Notes under the pieces: model-generated | Database searches by the model: none | Told to the model about the DNA's origin: nothing | What the model saw: only the letters and a program-made list of their open reading frames with translations | Translations under genes and position numbers: made by a program | Assembly: GCA_026874595.1 (NCBI GenBank) | Contig: CM049311.1 | Span: 70,972,453-71,036,452 of the forward strand | Direction of reading: 5' to 3' | DNA length: 64,000 bases | Source: Sipunculus nudus | Lineage: Eukaryota > Annelida > Sipuncula > Golfingiida > Sipunculidae | Shown here: positions 1 to 11,273 of the stretch, piece by piece | Numbering within the stretch: the stretch's first letter is position 1 | How the letters are laid out: each line of letters begins with the position of its first letter

Positions 1-141
1 CCGTTGAGCACAGCCTTCCCATTAAGCCTGCAGAGCGCTCACCCTGGGTGGGGGCTGACCTTAAAAAATCTCACCGCCTCAGCTGAGATTCGAACTCCCG
101 GCTTTGAGTCCTGTGCTCTACCCTGAGCCACAGAAGCCTGT
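1..141 (-). mobile_element. tRNA-derived SINE, truncated by the left window edge
   Basis: Read on the minus strand this begins with a tRNA-like head. It has a box A-like segment (TGGCTCAGGGTA) and a box B-like segment (GAGTTCGAATCTC), the internal RNA polymerase III promoter of tRNA genes. The same sequence, about 90% identical by eye, forms the 5' part of the complete SINE at 43979-44393, so both are copies of one dispersed family. Only the 5' third is present; the body and tail lie outside the window. A short segment between box A and box B differs from the other copy. No function beyond retrotransposition by a partner LINE is implied. Confidence 0.8.
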
Positions 142-3100
142 TGTTCTATGGATATAATGAAACATGTCACCTTGTCATGTGAGTACTGGCTAGTGGTTTT
201 AAATGGGAGTTCTTGCTGTTTGACTGTCTGCAGATTTCATCTGGGATTTCGCTAAAGTCTAGGTGCATTTTAAAATGGAAATGATTTTCAAAGAATGAAA
301 TATAGTAATCACAGTTAAATAAAATGAGTACTTTAATTATATATATATGGCATACAATATATGATAATATAAGCTATTTTATTCTCTGGAGCAGTAATGC
401 TATCCAAGAGTGCATCGTCTCTTCTCAGGTCATGGTTCTCAATTTTTGATTGACCTGAATTTGAGTTGATAATGGTGTATGAAAATCCATTCCTGTCAAT
501 AAGATATGCATGACCCTTGTGCAACTAAAAAGATCATTTACACAAGAACATGCCTGCATTGGAAGGGCCACCTTTCAAGTTATCCTTCACCCAACCTGTG
601 TGTAAATTTGACCCAGGCATCAAGCTAGACTTTAATCAATGGAAGAGATTGACTTTCTAAACAGATGGGTACCCATTACGTGAGATTCAGTGTTGATAAG
701 AGAGCACTAAGTCAGTAAATAGCTGGCCCCCACACTATACCCTGATTGATCAGCAGTCCCAGCTGAGCTTTATTGATAACTAATGATATAAAATTACATT
801 TGCACACCTGGGTAAAGGTATAGCAGTCAGGAATACAAAACTGTGATGGTTTCCGTAATATAATTCTCAAGAAAAATGATCATGTGATTTGAGTCCTTGC
901 ACATAAGGTGCCAGATGGTTTTATATACACAAACAGCCATGACACAGTTGTGAGTCAACAATATCAATTTACTCTAGAAACAGCAGGCAGAATGTCTGTT
1001 TTCATTATATATATTGACATAATTATTTCAAACTTACTGTAAAACATTTCTTAAAGCAATCAAGTATCTCTTACAAAAGACTATTAATTTGATTGAAAAG
1101 GATGAGTGGACTGCCTGGCTTCCCTCGTGGACATTTCTTTTGCTATTTGTCATTGTGAATTATAATCCACGTAATACTTAAGGCTTTTTCCATATTACTC
1201 TGGACAAGAATCAATACCACACAGCATCAAGCATTATGATCATATAAATAACATATAACCCAAGCTTTACTTCTGTTATCAAGATTTGTGTGCTGTCATG
1301 TTTCCAGTAAAGCACTAATTTGACTTTTTTGTAATGAAAAACATTACCCTAACTCCTTTAAACACTTCTCATAATTACCAGAATAGCCTCAGTAGAATGC
1401 TTATCTCAAAAAAGGCACACTGTTAATCCTATAGGATATGTCATTTTGTCTAGATCTGAATAGAAATTTGATGGGGTCTTCCTTGGCTGATGTCCAACTA
1501 AATTTTTATGGAAATCAGTATTGCAGTTTTTGCATAATTATACTAACAGACAAACTATCAACAAACTAACACAAGTGAAAACAGGATCTTCCTGGCAAAA
1601 GAACCAATCATTAATGATTGTTAATAACCCAAAGAAAACTCCTCTCTTGAGAACCCCGAAGGTGAAAATATAGACAAGTGGTACCATAACCTATAGGATG
1701 TGATAAAGATGCCTGTTAATTAAAATATATCACAATGACTGTCTTAAAATACCCATGCCTTGTTTTATGATCTGTGTTTTCTCATATTTCAATAAAAACT
1801 GATTACAAGGAAATATAATAGTTTACAGAACTGATTGCCAGTATATCAACACACTTTTCAATCTAGCTGTTGGACAAGTTTTTTTTTTAATGTGATTAGT
1901 TCAAATGAAAACACTGTCAAGGAAACAAGAAAAAAACACATGGACATAAATGCTGGACAAATTATAGTTATATATATATTCCAAACTCCTTGTAAACTTT
2001 TTACACCAAGCTGTCCTTCTGGCAAAGACTTTGAGGTCCAGCTGTATATATAAACACATTGTCCTCTGTTCCTGCATACAACGCTCTGAGCATGGCCTCT
2101 TTTTCCAAGTCAGTAATTCCGCTCTCTGACACTTGAGTTTAACAGATTATTTAATTAACTCATGACAGCTGACCAGCTTTAGACTTAACCTATGGGAACA
2201 TTCATAATCACAACTCAGTAGATCTGGCTGATCATATATCCTGAATTTCCAAGCAAAAGTAATTAGATGCAACAGTTTAATTAATAGTTTTCTACAAATT
2301 TCCATCTAGATTCACAGTGGCATCAAAAGCTGTATGCTTTTGTTATCAAAATTACCACACTGATCCAAGGTAATACAAGTATGAGTGCAGCGCATACCTT
2401 CACAAAGGCACGACTCTTCAGGATCCATCCTTGAGTAGATCCATACATAAATTTAATGGGTGCATCTTCCCTTACCCCTGTCCCACACCTCAACCCAACT
2501 TTGCCGAAACTTAAGAAGTTTCTGATAACAAAAGAATAAAACTAACAGACAAACAAACAGGTTTTAAAACATTACCAACTTGATTGAGGTAAAAAGAATG
2601 CTCCCAAGGAGCACATACAGCTACCAATACCACTTAGTTACCAGAAGTCATAATCAACTCTCATTGCTCCAGAAGTGGTCTTATAGTACTAAATTACTTT
2701 GAAAGGTGTCAGCAAAAGTGACAATTCTTGCTGGTAGACAGATGTAAAAAAAGACAATGAATGATCTTGCTTCTGCATTAAAATCTGGATCAAATCCCCC
2801 AATTTTGTTGACTCCCCAGTAGACCTCACTGAAATCTGTCTGTAAGATTTTGAGTTTTCTAAATGCACAGGAAAACAATGAACAGACAGACAGCATTGTT
2901 GAAAATTACAAGGGTCATATCACTGTAACAGTCTGGTGATTGTTATGCCTAATGGGTTCATCTATAAATGTGCCACAGATTGATTAATTTCCAAACTGCG
3001 TTTAAATTAATAATATCATCAAAAGATACGCTTGAGGCTAATTTCAGAGCAAATTGAAATAAATCTAGCACAATTTATACAAGTCAATGCAGCATTTATG

Positions 3101-3158
3101 TCATAAGGAACGCTTTATGAGTCATTAACATGTGATGCATAATCTTCATATATATCAG
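142..3158. other. AT-rich unique DNA, no gene seen
   Basis: I see no supportable gene, RNA or mobile element in this stretch. Open frames at 333-524, 1835-2053 and 2681-2896 are short, AT-driven and lack splice or start context. There are short TA runs near 340 and 1970 only. Confidence 0.6.
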
Positions 3159-3452
3159 TCATCCAGCAACCATGGTCATGTTAACACACTGAAGGGCATG
3201 GTTAGCCAGTCCACCAGCAACCAGCAATTCTCTAATCCCATACTGCTGGTCTAATGAACCACAGTCACCCTTACTGGCCCAAGAGGACTGGACCTTTTGA
3301 GAACAGACAGTTCTCCAGCCACCACAGGGCCCCCAGTTCCTTGTGCTTGCTTTTGATAAATTCCCGGACTGGGGCTGGTGTCGGCGTGCTTCACTGGACC
3401 TGACCACCCTAATTAATGCCTCTTTCCACCTGGTTACCTTATTGATCTTCAC
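3159..3452 (-). pseudogene. GC-richer open frame, possible coding remnant
   Basis: A 97-codon open frame on the minus strand stands out because its local GC content is clearly higher than the flanks. It is rich in Arg, Gly, Ser, Trp and Cys and has no hydrophobic segments. The peptide matches no family I recognise. Other frames on the same strand hold shorter open stretches, so the frame choice is uncertain. It lies about 230 bp from the inverted-repeat element at 3679 and could be a decayed piece of a mobile-element gene, a lone exon or chance. I infer only that this DNA has a different origin or constraint from its neighbours. Confidence 0.2.
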
Positions 3453-4018
3453 TTACGACATGTTTTCTGGAGATTTCTGATTTTGGTTATTTTTGGCTAA
3501 GCATGTTTAGCCATGAGGATGTTTCCACGGTAACACATGTCCTCCACTAGTCGTGAGCCATAAATCAAATTCCCGAGTGAATTTACACAAGTAACTGATT
3601 ATTACATACACGAGAAAGCCTTTGGTAAATTAACCATTACATATTTTGAGCTCTGAGGACATTCAAAATGAACTTTAAGCTGGGGTTACACTACACGACA
3701 ATCGCTTGTCGCTCACAATTTTCAGCATTTCTGTGCAATCGTTGTGTAGTGTAAAGAGCTTTTTTCTGGCGATAATCGCGTGTTGCAACAAATTATCGGT
3801 CAACAAAAAAAATTTGACATGTCAAACTTTTTCCTTACAATTATTGTTGGGTCGTGTAGTGTAAACAGTATTACGACAATTGCAAGGGAGAGTCATGTGG
3901 TCCATCCAATAGGACAAAGCCTTTCAGGTCATGTGGCACTGGTATCAATCAATTCACTGGGAATGCCAAGTGAAAAATCATTTTATAGTCAATAATTAAG
4001 CCAAGGCAGGGGCGTATT

Positions 4019-4033
4019 GGGGGGGGGGGGGGG
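4019..4033 (+). repeat. Poly-G tract, G15
   Basis: Fifteen consecutive G lie inside the inverted-repeat element. It is the first of five G14-G15 tracts in the window, all on this strand. Such tracts can form G-quadruplexes and are often length-variable. Confidence 0.9.
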
Positions 4034-4070
4034 TGCTATATAATTTCCATAAATAAATAAATAAATATTC

Positions 4071-4073
<3 letters not shown>

Positions 4074-4102
<29 letters not shown>
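4074..4102. repeat. TA microsatellite
   Basis: About fourteen TA dinucleotides in the AT-rich interior of the inverted-repeat element, preceded by a short AAAT repeat at about 4051-4066. Confidence 0.9.
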
Positions 4103-4105
<3 letters not shown>

Positions 4106-4564
4106 ATACATATATACATAAACATAGTTTGTACATAAATATGAAAAAATTAATCAAGAGTAATAAAATGTATAATTAAGTGTATATATATTTAATCTAT
4201 ATTTATATACAAGTGCTATATTGTTTACATGAGTATATGTGTTTGCTTATTTTTGTATATATAATACATATGTATATATAAAATGTTCAAATTGTATATA
4301 AATAAAGATATATGTAAATACACTAATATATAAAAATAGCAGTAATATAATATAGAAATGTAAATATATGTATTATTTTATTTTATTTTGAAATATTTTG
4401 AAATTTATTTATATTTTATATAGTAATAATATATTTATTAATTGGCAGTGATAATCTGCAAGTGTAAACAGGATTTTGTTGCTGAATTTTGTCGCGCCTC
4501 CAGCTATGATAATTGGTTGGACCGTGCGACCAGCGACTGTCGTGTAGTGTAACCCTGGCTTTAA

Positions 4565-5027
4565 ACTAACATTTACATATTTTTTATCCTCAACCCACTG
4601 TCTGTATCTGGGTTCAGGTGACTGCAAATTTGTATCCCGATGGAGAAAAATGTGAGCCTAATTGGCTCATTGAACCCATCAGCAAATCCAGTTAAAGCAT
4701 ATCACTTTTAGAAATGGCCATATGTGACGTCTGATTGAAAACATTCTTAAAATCATATCCAAGTAAAAAAGAGTGGCAAATTGCAAGTAATGAAGATCCA
4801 TAGGTGACAGTTTAAAGTTAAAAGACCTAAAAGTTGCAGAACAAATTATAGATTTAATCAATAATTCCATTTAACAAATTATTAGTCATCACATCTAAGC
4901 GTAGTTTTTTTTCAATTACAAAAAAATAAAATGAAATGATACAGTTAAGAGAAACTTCTACTATTAAATGTTACTGTATGTTAACTACTTACATTTCTGA
5001 GACATAATATTTTATTATGTAATTATA

Positions 5028-5066
<39 letters not shown>

Positions 5067-7048
5067 CATTTACAGTTACATATATTTGAGAGATATTATA
5101 AATTATACACTAGTATGCTCGAAACACAACGTTATCAAATCTTCTCAAGATACCTTGAACACAACAAAATGTACACTCTGACTTGACATTAATGACACTT
5201 TATATGCATGTATACACCTAGGATTCAAATGATGCAATGCTCCAATATATTAAATGAATGATACCATAAACTTGACATGAGACATTAACAACTAGTGCAT
5301 CTAGAATATACAGAGGCACCTGTCAATTCAGCTGTCTCTGGGACCTGGGGTTTTGTCCATAATGGAGAGCTGCTGAATGAGAGATTTACAGAATTTAATG
5401 AAAGAAGTTACAGTATTTATAGTAAACCTTTCATGATATTGCCATAAAGTAAGTCCATGTCAGAGAGATGCAAACAATAGGAAAGTGTAAGACAGGAGAT
5501 AAAACTTATATATAGCATGTAATTAAACATTTATGATATATACGGTATTAGCTCTGAAAATCAGCTCAAACTACCCGTAAGTTATATATATTTCATACTT
5601 CATGAACTGATTTCAAATGAGAATAACTTATTGATAAAATAAAGAAATTATTATTAAATACCATAAGAGTGCCACAAGTGTACTTGAAAGATTTAAATAA
5701 ATTAAATCTGAGGTATGGCTCACTAATGTTAAAGGATAAATATTTTTCAAATTCGAAAACTATAATAACCTTAATATGTCCTTATATCTGAAACTTTCTG
5801 TAATAATCCTGTAATTTTCAACTATGTCTATAAGTCTGCCATTTTGTTCTTTGTCTGTTCGAATCCATGGACATGATTATTTGCGTGTTGTTCATTTATC
5901 TCTTGCTTTTAAAAGCTAATTTTCAACATTCACTCATGCATAAATCCAATTTTTGTGGACAGGTGGGCTTCAACAAAGAAAGAATTCTTGAGGGGTTTTG
6001 AGGTGATATGGAGTGCATTTAAAATGTGGTAGAGGTATGCTCTCTCTGAAAGTTCTCTAGATTTCAGAGTGAATATAAAGAGATTCAAGGTTTCTGGTTA
6101 ACTAAAGGTGTAACTCCCCTAGGTTTATGACTCAGGAGCATCCCGCCTTCCATTTCAAGCAATTGATTTCTGAGAAACTATTGCATGAGGCTGCCGGCTA
6201 TCTGACCCTCTGCGGTCCCGAGCACCAAGATAATGCCATGAAATGGGAAATTGGAGCCTCAGGCTAAACAGCTAATCAAGAGGGTCAGTCCCCATCTGAG
6301 ATGCCAATGAACTAAGTAGAGCTGAAAGTAGTTTCTTAGAACTCAAATAAATCTACACTGGCCATTCATCTCAGATGAAACTTTCAGTTCTTGAGAACTT
6401 TGTTGGAACCTCCAATAGTTATATATTTGGCCTATGAATGTATACATTGACACTGTCTTGATTTACGTTAAATCTGATCTGCTAATTGTTTTTAATTTTT
6501 GTTTCATTAAGTTCTATTAACAATCTGCTTTCCTGAAGCTCTTTCTTGCAGGCCAGTACTGTTTGAACATTAAATTAAAAGATACCCCTAATGTTCACAG
6601 TTTTGTGGTTGACATTTTTGTTTGCATCTGCATTTAAATGCCAAAAAATGTAAATTATTACTTTTAATATTTTGTACTCAAATCAATGGTTTGGTATTTG
6701 TAATTGTGTTATTGTAATAGATGTATTTGCATGATCAAATTAAATCAAACAAATATTAAAAATACTGTGGTTAGCTTAATATTTAAGGGGCACAATTATC
6801 ACACTCAAGCAAAGTTTCATAGTTTCAAGGGGTTCCATTTTTGCGATGGGGCATATATTAATATTTTCATGAACATCAAAATAGGTATAAATTCTCTATT
6901 ACACAAAGTTACGTTTTGCACAAACAATGACTGTCACTGCCAAGCCGCTTCAAAGGGGCACTGGTTTCACAGCTTGGCCAATACATATCAATATAAAAAG
7001 GGCCCTCCACTCAACCTTGATCATATCATGTTATGATTACGTAACAGA
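4565..7048. other. AT-rich unique DNA, no gene seen
   Basis: No gene can be supported. A TA microsatellite lies at 5031-5064. A slightly GC-richer unique block at about 6110-6420 has no open frame of note. The segment near 6038-6070 (GTAGAGGTATGC, then TTCTCTAG) resembles one at 33166-33199, so a small dispersed repeat may be present in both places. Confidence 0.5.
5031..5064. repeat. TA microsatellite
   Basis: About seventeen uninterrupted AT dinucleotides in otherwise unique AT-rich DNA. Confidence 0.92.
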
Positions 7049-7134
7049 AACATCATTCCATGGAAATAACAAGTTTGTTATGGAAGTGGCCATATCCCTG
7101 AAGCAGCCCCGCATGGAAGGTCTGCCTGATCCCT
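7049..7134 (+). CDS. Weak internal exon candidate
   Basis: The stretch after an AACAG acceptor is open for about 28 codons and ends at CCCT followed by a strong donor, GTGAGT. The peptide has a plausible composition (contains SLKQPRMEGLPDP) and resembles no family I know. The acceptor is weak because it lacks a pyrimidine tract. The frame also runs on past the donor to a stop at 7175, so it could be an ordinary chance open frame. GC content is higher than the flanks. Confidence 0.15.
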
Positions 7135-7404
7135 GTGAGTGTGAATGTGAAGAAAGAGCTCTTAGCGGTGAATGATCAGATTAACCAACAGCCGATAAAG
7201 TGTAAGCAGAAAGTTCAAGCATTTAGACCAAGACAAACGACTTTCTGTCACAATTTAATAAATAAAATCAAACATGCAGAATTGCAGTTGAGAACCAAGC
7301 ATTTTTTTTATAAAAAAAAAAAAAAATAGATCAGGGACATGTTGCACGCTATGATCAAAATGATCTTCTTTTGGATTATATTTATTTCCCACTAATGCCA
7401 ATTA

Positions 7405-7421
7405 TTGCCACCTAGTGGCAA
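7405..7421 (-). promoter_or_regulatory. CTCF-like site in a near-palindrome
   Basis: The sequence TTGCCACCTAGTGGCAA has perfect 7-bp inverted arms around CTA. On the minus strand it reads CCACTAGGTGGCAA, agreeing with the bilaterian CTCF core (CCASYAGRKGGCRS) at all positions but the last. The site is outside any recognised repeat. Binding is inferred from the motif only. Confidence 0.4.
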
Positions 7422-7423
7422 CT

Positions 7424-8413
7424 ACAGAGACCATTTTCCCATGACAGCAAGGTTTTATACCTGCATGGTTTCAATCTCACAGCTTTTCTCCTACTGCAAA
7501 TATTGCAAATTTGAAACCAACGCGATTAACAAGCCAACCACAGTACATAAAATTGGCATATGCAGGTTTTTGTACTGGTCAGTTAATACATAAATTAATT
7601 ATATTATAAACCTGAATTTTTCTTTCATCTTTTGACCTGATCATAAGTAGAAAAAGACAAACAAAATGTGAATCTATGAATTAATTTGCACCTTCTTGAA
7701 TCAAATTTCTGTTTGAAATAAAGAATTTTAATTTGTATTGGAGATCAGACCTGTATTTAATTTTTGTATCTGACAAAAGTCTAGTTTCTGTATAAGTATT
7801 TGATCATTTGTTGCTGTATTTGTGTGGAAAGTGGTAATTTCACATAACTTTTCTATATAGCAATTTATCTTAGAATAGATGAACCAAAACTGATGAATTT
7901 TCCATGGTGTCCTTTGAATAATGCAGGTACTGAGAAATCCATTTTGTGGACTGACCTTTGAGCGAGGCAATAATAATCATTTCCTCAGTACAACAAATGT
8001 CCTATTAAACTTATCATTCATTTCCAAGATCTTTTACTTTCTGTGACTGGCATCAAACAGAAAATGTTTAGTTAGGTTTCCTGTATAAAATGAAATTATA
8101 AGAAAGTGAAATTCTTGAAACCAGGATAGGAGGAATGGACTGAACACATAAAACCTCTGTATATCAGGCTACGTGGCAGAGACAGTTTATGTAGACTGCA
8201 TGTGGGATGTTAAGCTTCGTCAGTCTGTGAAAAATCTGCTTCTGTTGTACTTTGGGTGTTAGTCCTTGAACTGACAATGATTTCAGCAAAAGTGAAAGCA
8301 AAAGTGACAGAGTGTTCTGTGACCTTCTGCGGACCATATGGTTTTCTGTTCAATGAATGGGTATTTCTTTAACAAGCTTGGAGATTGGTTGCTTAACGCT
8401 GTAGGTGCTTCAG
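7424..8413. other. Unique DNA, no gene seen
   Basis: Nothing supportable. The minus-strand open frame at 7728-7970 and the plus-strand one at 7405-7593 have AT-driven composition and no splice or start support. Confidence 0.5.
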
Positions 8414-8495
8414 CTGACACCAAAACAACAATCCTTCTCTGGAGAAGCCCAAGGCAGAAGATGTTGTTTAATGAGGAAAAGAGGCAACTTAGATG
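8414..8495 (+). CDS. Weak internal exon candidate
   Basis: An 82-nt segment is bounded by a GCTTCAG acceptor and a G/GTGAAG donor and is open in one frame for 27 codons (phase 0 in, phase 1 out). The predicted peptide is basic toward its end and contains EAQGRRCCLMRKRG, with paired basic residues. No family is recognised. The upstream pyrimidine tract is only moderate, and neither neighbouring exon can be identified. It is kept because acceptor, open frame and donor coincide in a GC-richer block. Confidence 0.18.
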
Positions 8496-9555
8496 GTGAA
8501 GATAAATGTCAAATGGTGACCTCTCTTATGTTAATGGGACGATGAAAAAGAATTAATGAGGGCAATGGATGGAAGTGTGTTTTGTGTTACAGTGAAAATG
8601 GGAACATGGGAAAATGCAGCTAAAAATCCGCTGGGTTTAAGTAACGTTTCCACTTGCACAGACATGCTGCGGGTGGCATGCTAGAACGTTGATGTGGACA
8701 TCTATTGTGTGTATTCAACTAGATTTGTCAATTTAAATTCCAGGTCTTCATATTCTACAAAATGGCTCACCTCTACATATCCATATATGTTTCCATATAC
8801 CTACATGACCAGTCTGACAAACATATATCTGCAGACAGCTAGACAGCCCACTACACAAGTGGCAACAATGGTTCTTATCTTTGAGTTATTTGTGCAGGTT
8901 TTTGGCCATATCTGCAGCACATTTTGTACAACTGGACATAAAGCTTTACTGTCTGAGGACAGTATCAACAGATGACACATTTTAAATTCCTTGTCCTACA
9001 GGTCTACCCATTCCTGTAGGTTTACTCAAATCCCAACCAGAGATTACAACCCTTATGATGAAAAACAGGTGAGCAGGTCCACAGTAACCAATGACAATGA
9101 CTAGTAGCCGTTAGCCAATCCTTCCTGGGGGAGGAGGACACAGCTTTGTGGAGAAAACCTTGGTCAAGGGTCTTATAGCCTGATATTATGTTTTGTACTT
9201 GATGTGAACTATCAGTACTGTTGTTACATTAGTGCCATCATTTAAAAAAATTAAGCTTAAACCAATGTGTGCAGATGTTCACAGTAAAATAGCTTTAAAA
9301 CTCATGTGGATTTTGGATAATAAAATGTGAATTGACTGATGTCTCAAAAGGTATTAACATATAACCTGTAATTAGGTCGGTGGATCTTCTCCCAAAAATT
9401 AGTTTTGTCTGATGTAGTTAACACAGAATTGGATTTCAAACTTGTACATGCACTTTCTGGTATGAAAATTATCCAGATATCATAGAATTTATTTAGATAT
9501 AATGGGTATTTTAGAGAATTTTAGTCCATTAGAATTTCAACAGTTTGCAGCTGAT
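8496..9555. other. Unique DNA, no gene seen
   Basis: The open frame at 8694-8975 has no supporting signals. No repeat family was recognised here. Confidence 0.5.
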
Positions 9556-9557
9556 TT

Positions 9558-9650
9558 TAACCATCGGTGCTACCAAAATGTGAGTCTCGACCCTCTGGTT
9601 TCAAAGTTTCCTGCCTATCCCATTGAGCTAAGCCCCATCCCTAAAAGTTG
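9558..9650 (-). mobile_element. tRNA-like SINE head or tRNA pseudogene
   Basis: The minus strand shows a box A-like TAGCTCAATGGG and, about 45 nt downstream, a box B-like GGGTCGAGACTC, the order and spacing of a tRNA gene. A CTTTGAA heptamer sits where an anticodon loop would be, similar to tRNA-Gln, but stem pairing is poor. It is therefore a degenerate tRNA-derived SINE or pseudogene, not a working tRNA. The plus-strand open frame across it (9502-9711) is a coincidence. I found no second copy in the window. Confidence 0.45.
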
Positions 9651-9711
9651 TGGATCACAATATATGAGTATCCCTGCAAGCAGTCACCTGCTGAATGCAG
9701 TGGTCTTTTAA

Positions 9712-10901
9712 AACTGTTGATTAAGTCTTCTGTGCTGTTGGCAGCACCAGCTATCTGAGCTGTGAGTCAATTTAGCAGATAGAAAACACTAGTTCTATGT
9801 CTGTCCCATTTAGGACCCTCTTGAAGAGATTGTCGTCATCCACACAGTGTGAGCAGCACTTTTCCAGCTGTGATGCCTTACCTTTGTGTAATAGCTTACA
9901 ATGAAGTACATTTACTTCAGGTGAAAAAGATACAGACTCTGCCGCTTACTTCCATTTAACCTGGATACTGGTTATCAGCACAGGTGATCCCAGCTTAAAT
10001 CATTTAAAAGCATATATATATATATATACATTAATATAAATATATATACCTAACATGAAGGCCGTCAACTCTATGACTACTGAAAAATGTTTTTGGCACT
10101 TTTGAAAAGACCACACTGGGGATACAACATTATACCCCGTTGACATCAACAAAAGGTGCAACTTTTTTTAAACTTACCTAAGTGCCCACTATACCTCATC
10201 CCCATGGTTGTCCCCAATGAAATAAATCCCATGAATGACCACAGCTGTAAGTGTATACTGGATTCCAGGTTAACTATAATCACATCTTGGAATCCTCTAC
10301 TGATGTTTCAAAGGGATCTGAGATCAAGAGATGCTGATGTTATAAAACATACTGTTCATACCTGTTTCCTTTTTTTTAGCACAGAGTATACATATAGGCC
10401 AGCCATCAAACTCTGCTTTTCTGGTTGAAAACTACTTGGTTCTTCATCCATTATACAGCCATCAACCCATTTGCCACTTTGTCCTATAATTCCCATCACT
10501 TTGATCTGTTCACCACTAAATGCTTAAGAATTGATGCAGATGCCACAATGGCCCCAAGATTTCTAATATAATAATAATATGAGGTACATGTCACCAAGAA
10601 ACAGAACTCAAAAGAGGATCCCAATAAAAAATGTGAGTATGTGGAACAGTTAAAACGCCTATACCAGGGTCTAACATTCAGACCCAGTTGAAGACAAGGT
10701 GAGGAGAAGGTTCTGAGAAAGGTATAACTTGACTTGGATTTACATATGTATTACCTGTATTATGGGCCCTGCAAGTTACAACTGGACAAGCCTATGGAGC
10801 TATCAGAAAGACCCTCAATTGTATTTCCTTTTCTTTGAGCATCTAATGTCAGAGTCGACACCATGCAAACTTTGTAATGACTGTTTACTCTGAATGATTT
10901 T
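9712..10901. other. Unique AT-rich DNA, no gene supported
   Basis: A strong acceptor-like pyrimidine tract ends at about 10379 (TTTCCTTTTTTTTAG), but the following open frame stops after about 16 codons, so no exon is called. Short TA runs occur near 10013-10047. Confidence 0.5.
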
Positions 10902-11273
10902 TTAAATCTTCAGGTGTGAAAGGGACATTTGATTTCTTACTCTTCTTACGCTTTCAAATTTAGCTAACAGTTTATATACTGAGGGGCTGGAAAAATTAAA
11001 ACAGATGACCACAGGCAGCACAAATGACATACATGAAATCCCTTTTAGACCCAAGGTCAGCGGTCTGTAAACAGTCCAAACAATACAGCTCAGAAGAAAT
11101 AAATCTGACCAGAACGGTTCAGCTTGTTCACCTCGGAAAAACGTCTCACAGCTAGGTAATGGCCTTAAATGGAGGATACAAAATATAGTTATTGGGATTA
11201 AGCTGACAACCATGACACTTTTTACGATATCAGTTATGGTTGAGAGCATCAATAAGCAACACCCGTTGACCAA
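10902..11273 (-). CDS. Hydrophobic open frame, membrane-protein-like, doubtful
   Basis: This minus-strand frame spans 123 codons from a TTG and is open a little further upstream. It holds hydrophobic segments at about residues 8-36, 55-67 and 80-92 and ends in a basic stretch (KFESVRRVRNQ). An SPSVYKLL segment faintly recalls the end of helix 7 and helix 8 of rhodopsin-like receptors, but the asparagine of NPxxY and other landmark residues are missing. There is no clear ATG start or splice site. In DNA this AT-rich, an open frame of this length is expected about once per window by chance. I treat it as unproven. Confidence 0.12.
   Translation of the reverse strand: MVNGCCLLMLSTITDIVKSVMVVSLIPITIFCILHLRPLPSCETFFRGEQAEPFWSDLFLLSCIVWTVYRPLTLGLKGISCMSFVLPVVICFNFSSPSVYKLLAKFESVRRVRNQMSLSHLKI

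Larger units (their letters stand above)
3679..4559. mobile_element. Non-autonomous terminal-inverted-repeat DNA transposon
   Basis: The left end reads GCTGGGGTTACACTACACGA and the reverse complement of the right end reads GCCAGGGTTACACTACACGA, 18 of 20 identical, and the match continues inward. TTTAA directly flanks both ends (3674-3678 and 4560-4564), a likely 5-bp target duplication. The motif GTGTAGTGTAA recurs inside at about 3743 and 3855, in the orientation of the right end, as expected for subterminal transposase sites. There is no transposase frame. The middle is a G15 run, a TA microsatellite and very AT-rich filler. Superfamily is uncertain: TTAA would suggest piggyBac, but the terminal bases do not fit well. 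Confidence 0.8.

Noticed and set aside
5855-5880. Box B-like GTTCGAATCC
   Set aside because: No box A at tRNA distance upstream on either strand, so not called a tRNA or SINE.
10355-10428. Acceptor-like tract followed by a 16-codon open frame
   Set aside because: Too short, and acceptor-like tracts of this quality occur by chance in T-rich DNA.
10902-11273. G-protein-coupled receptor fragment
   Set aside because: Hydrophobic segments and an SPxxY-like piece are suggestive, but the diagnostic residues are absent and one such open frame is expected by chance; kept only as a doubtful open frame.
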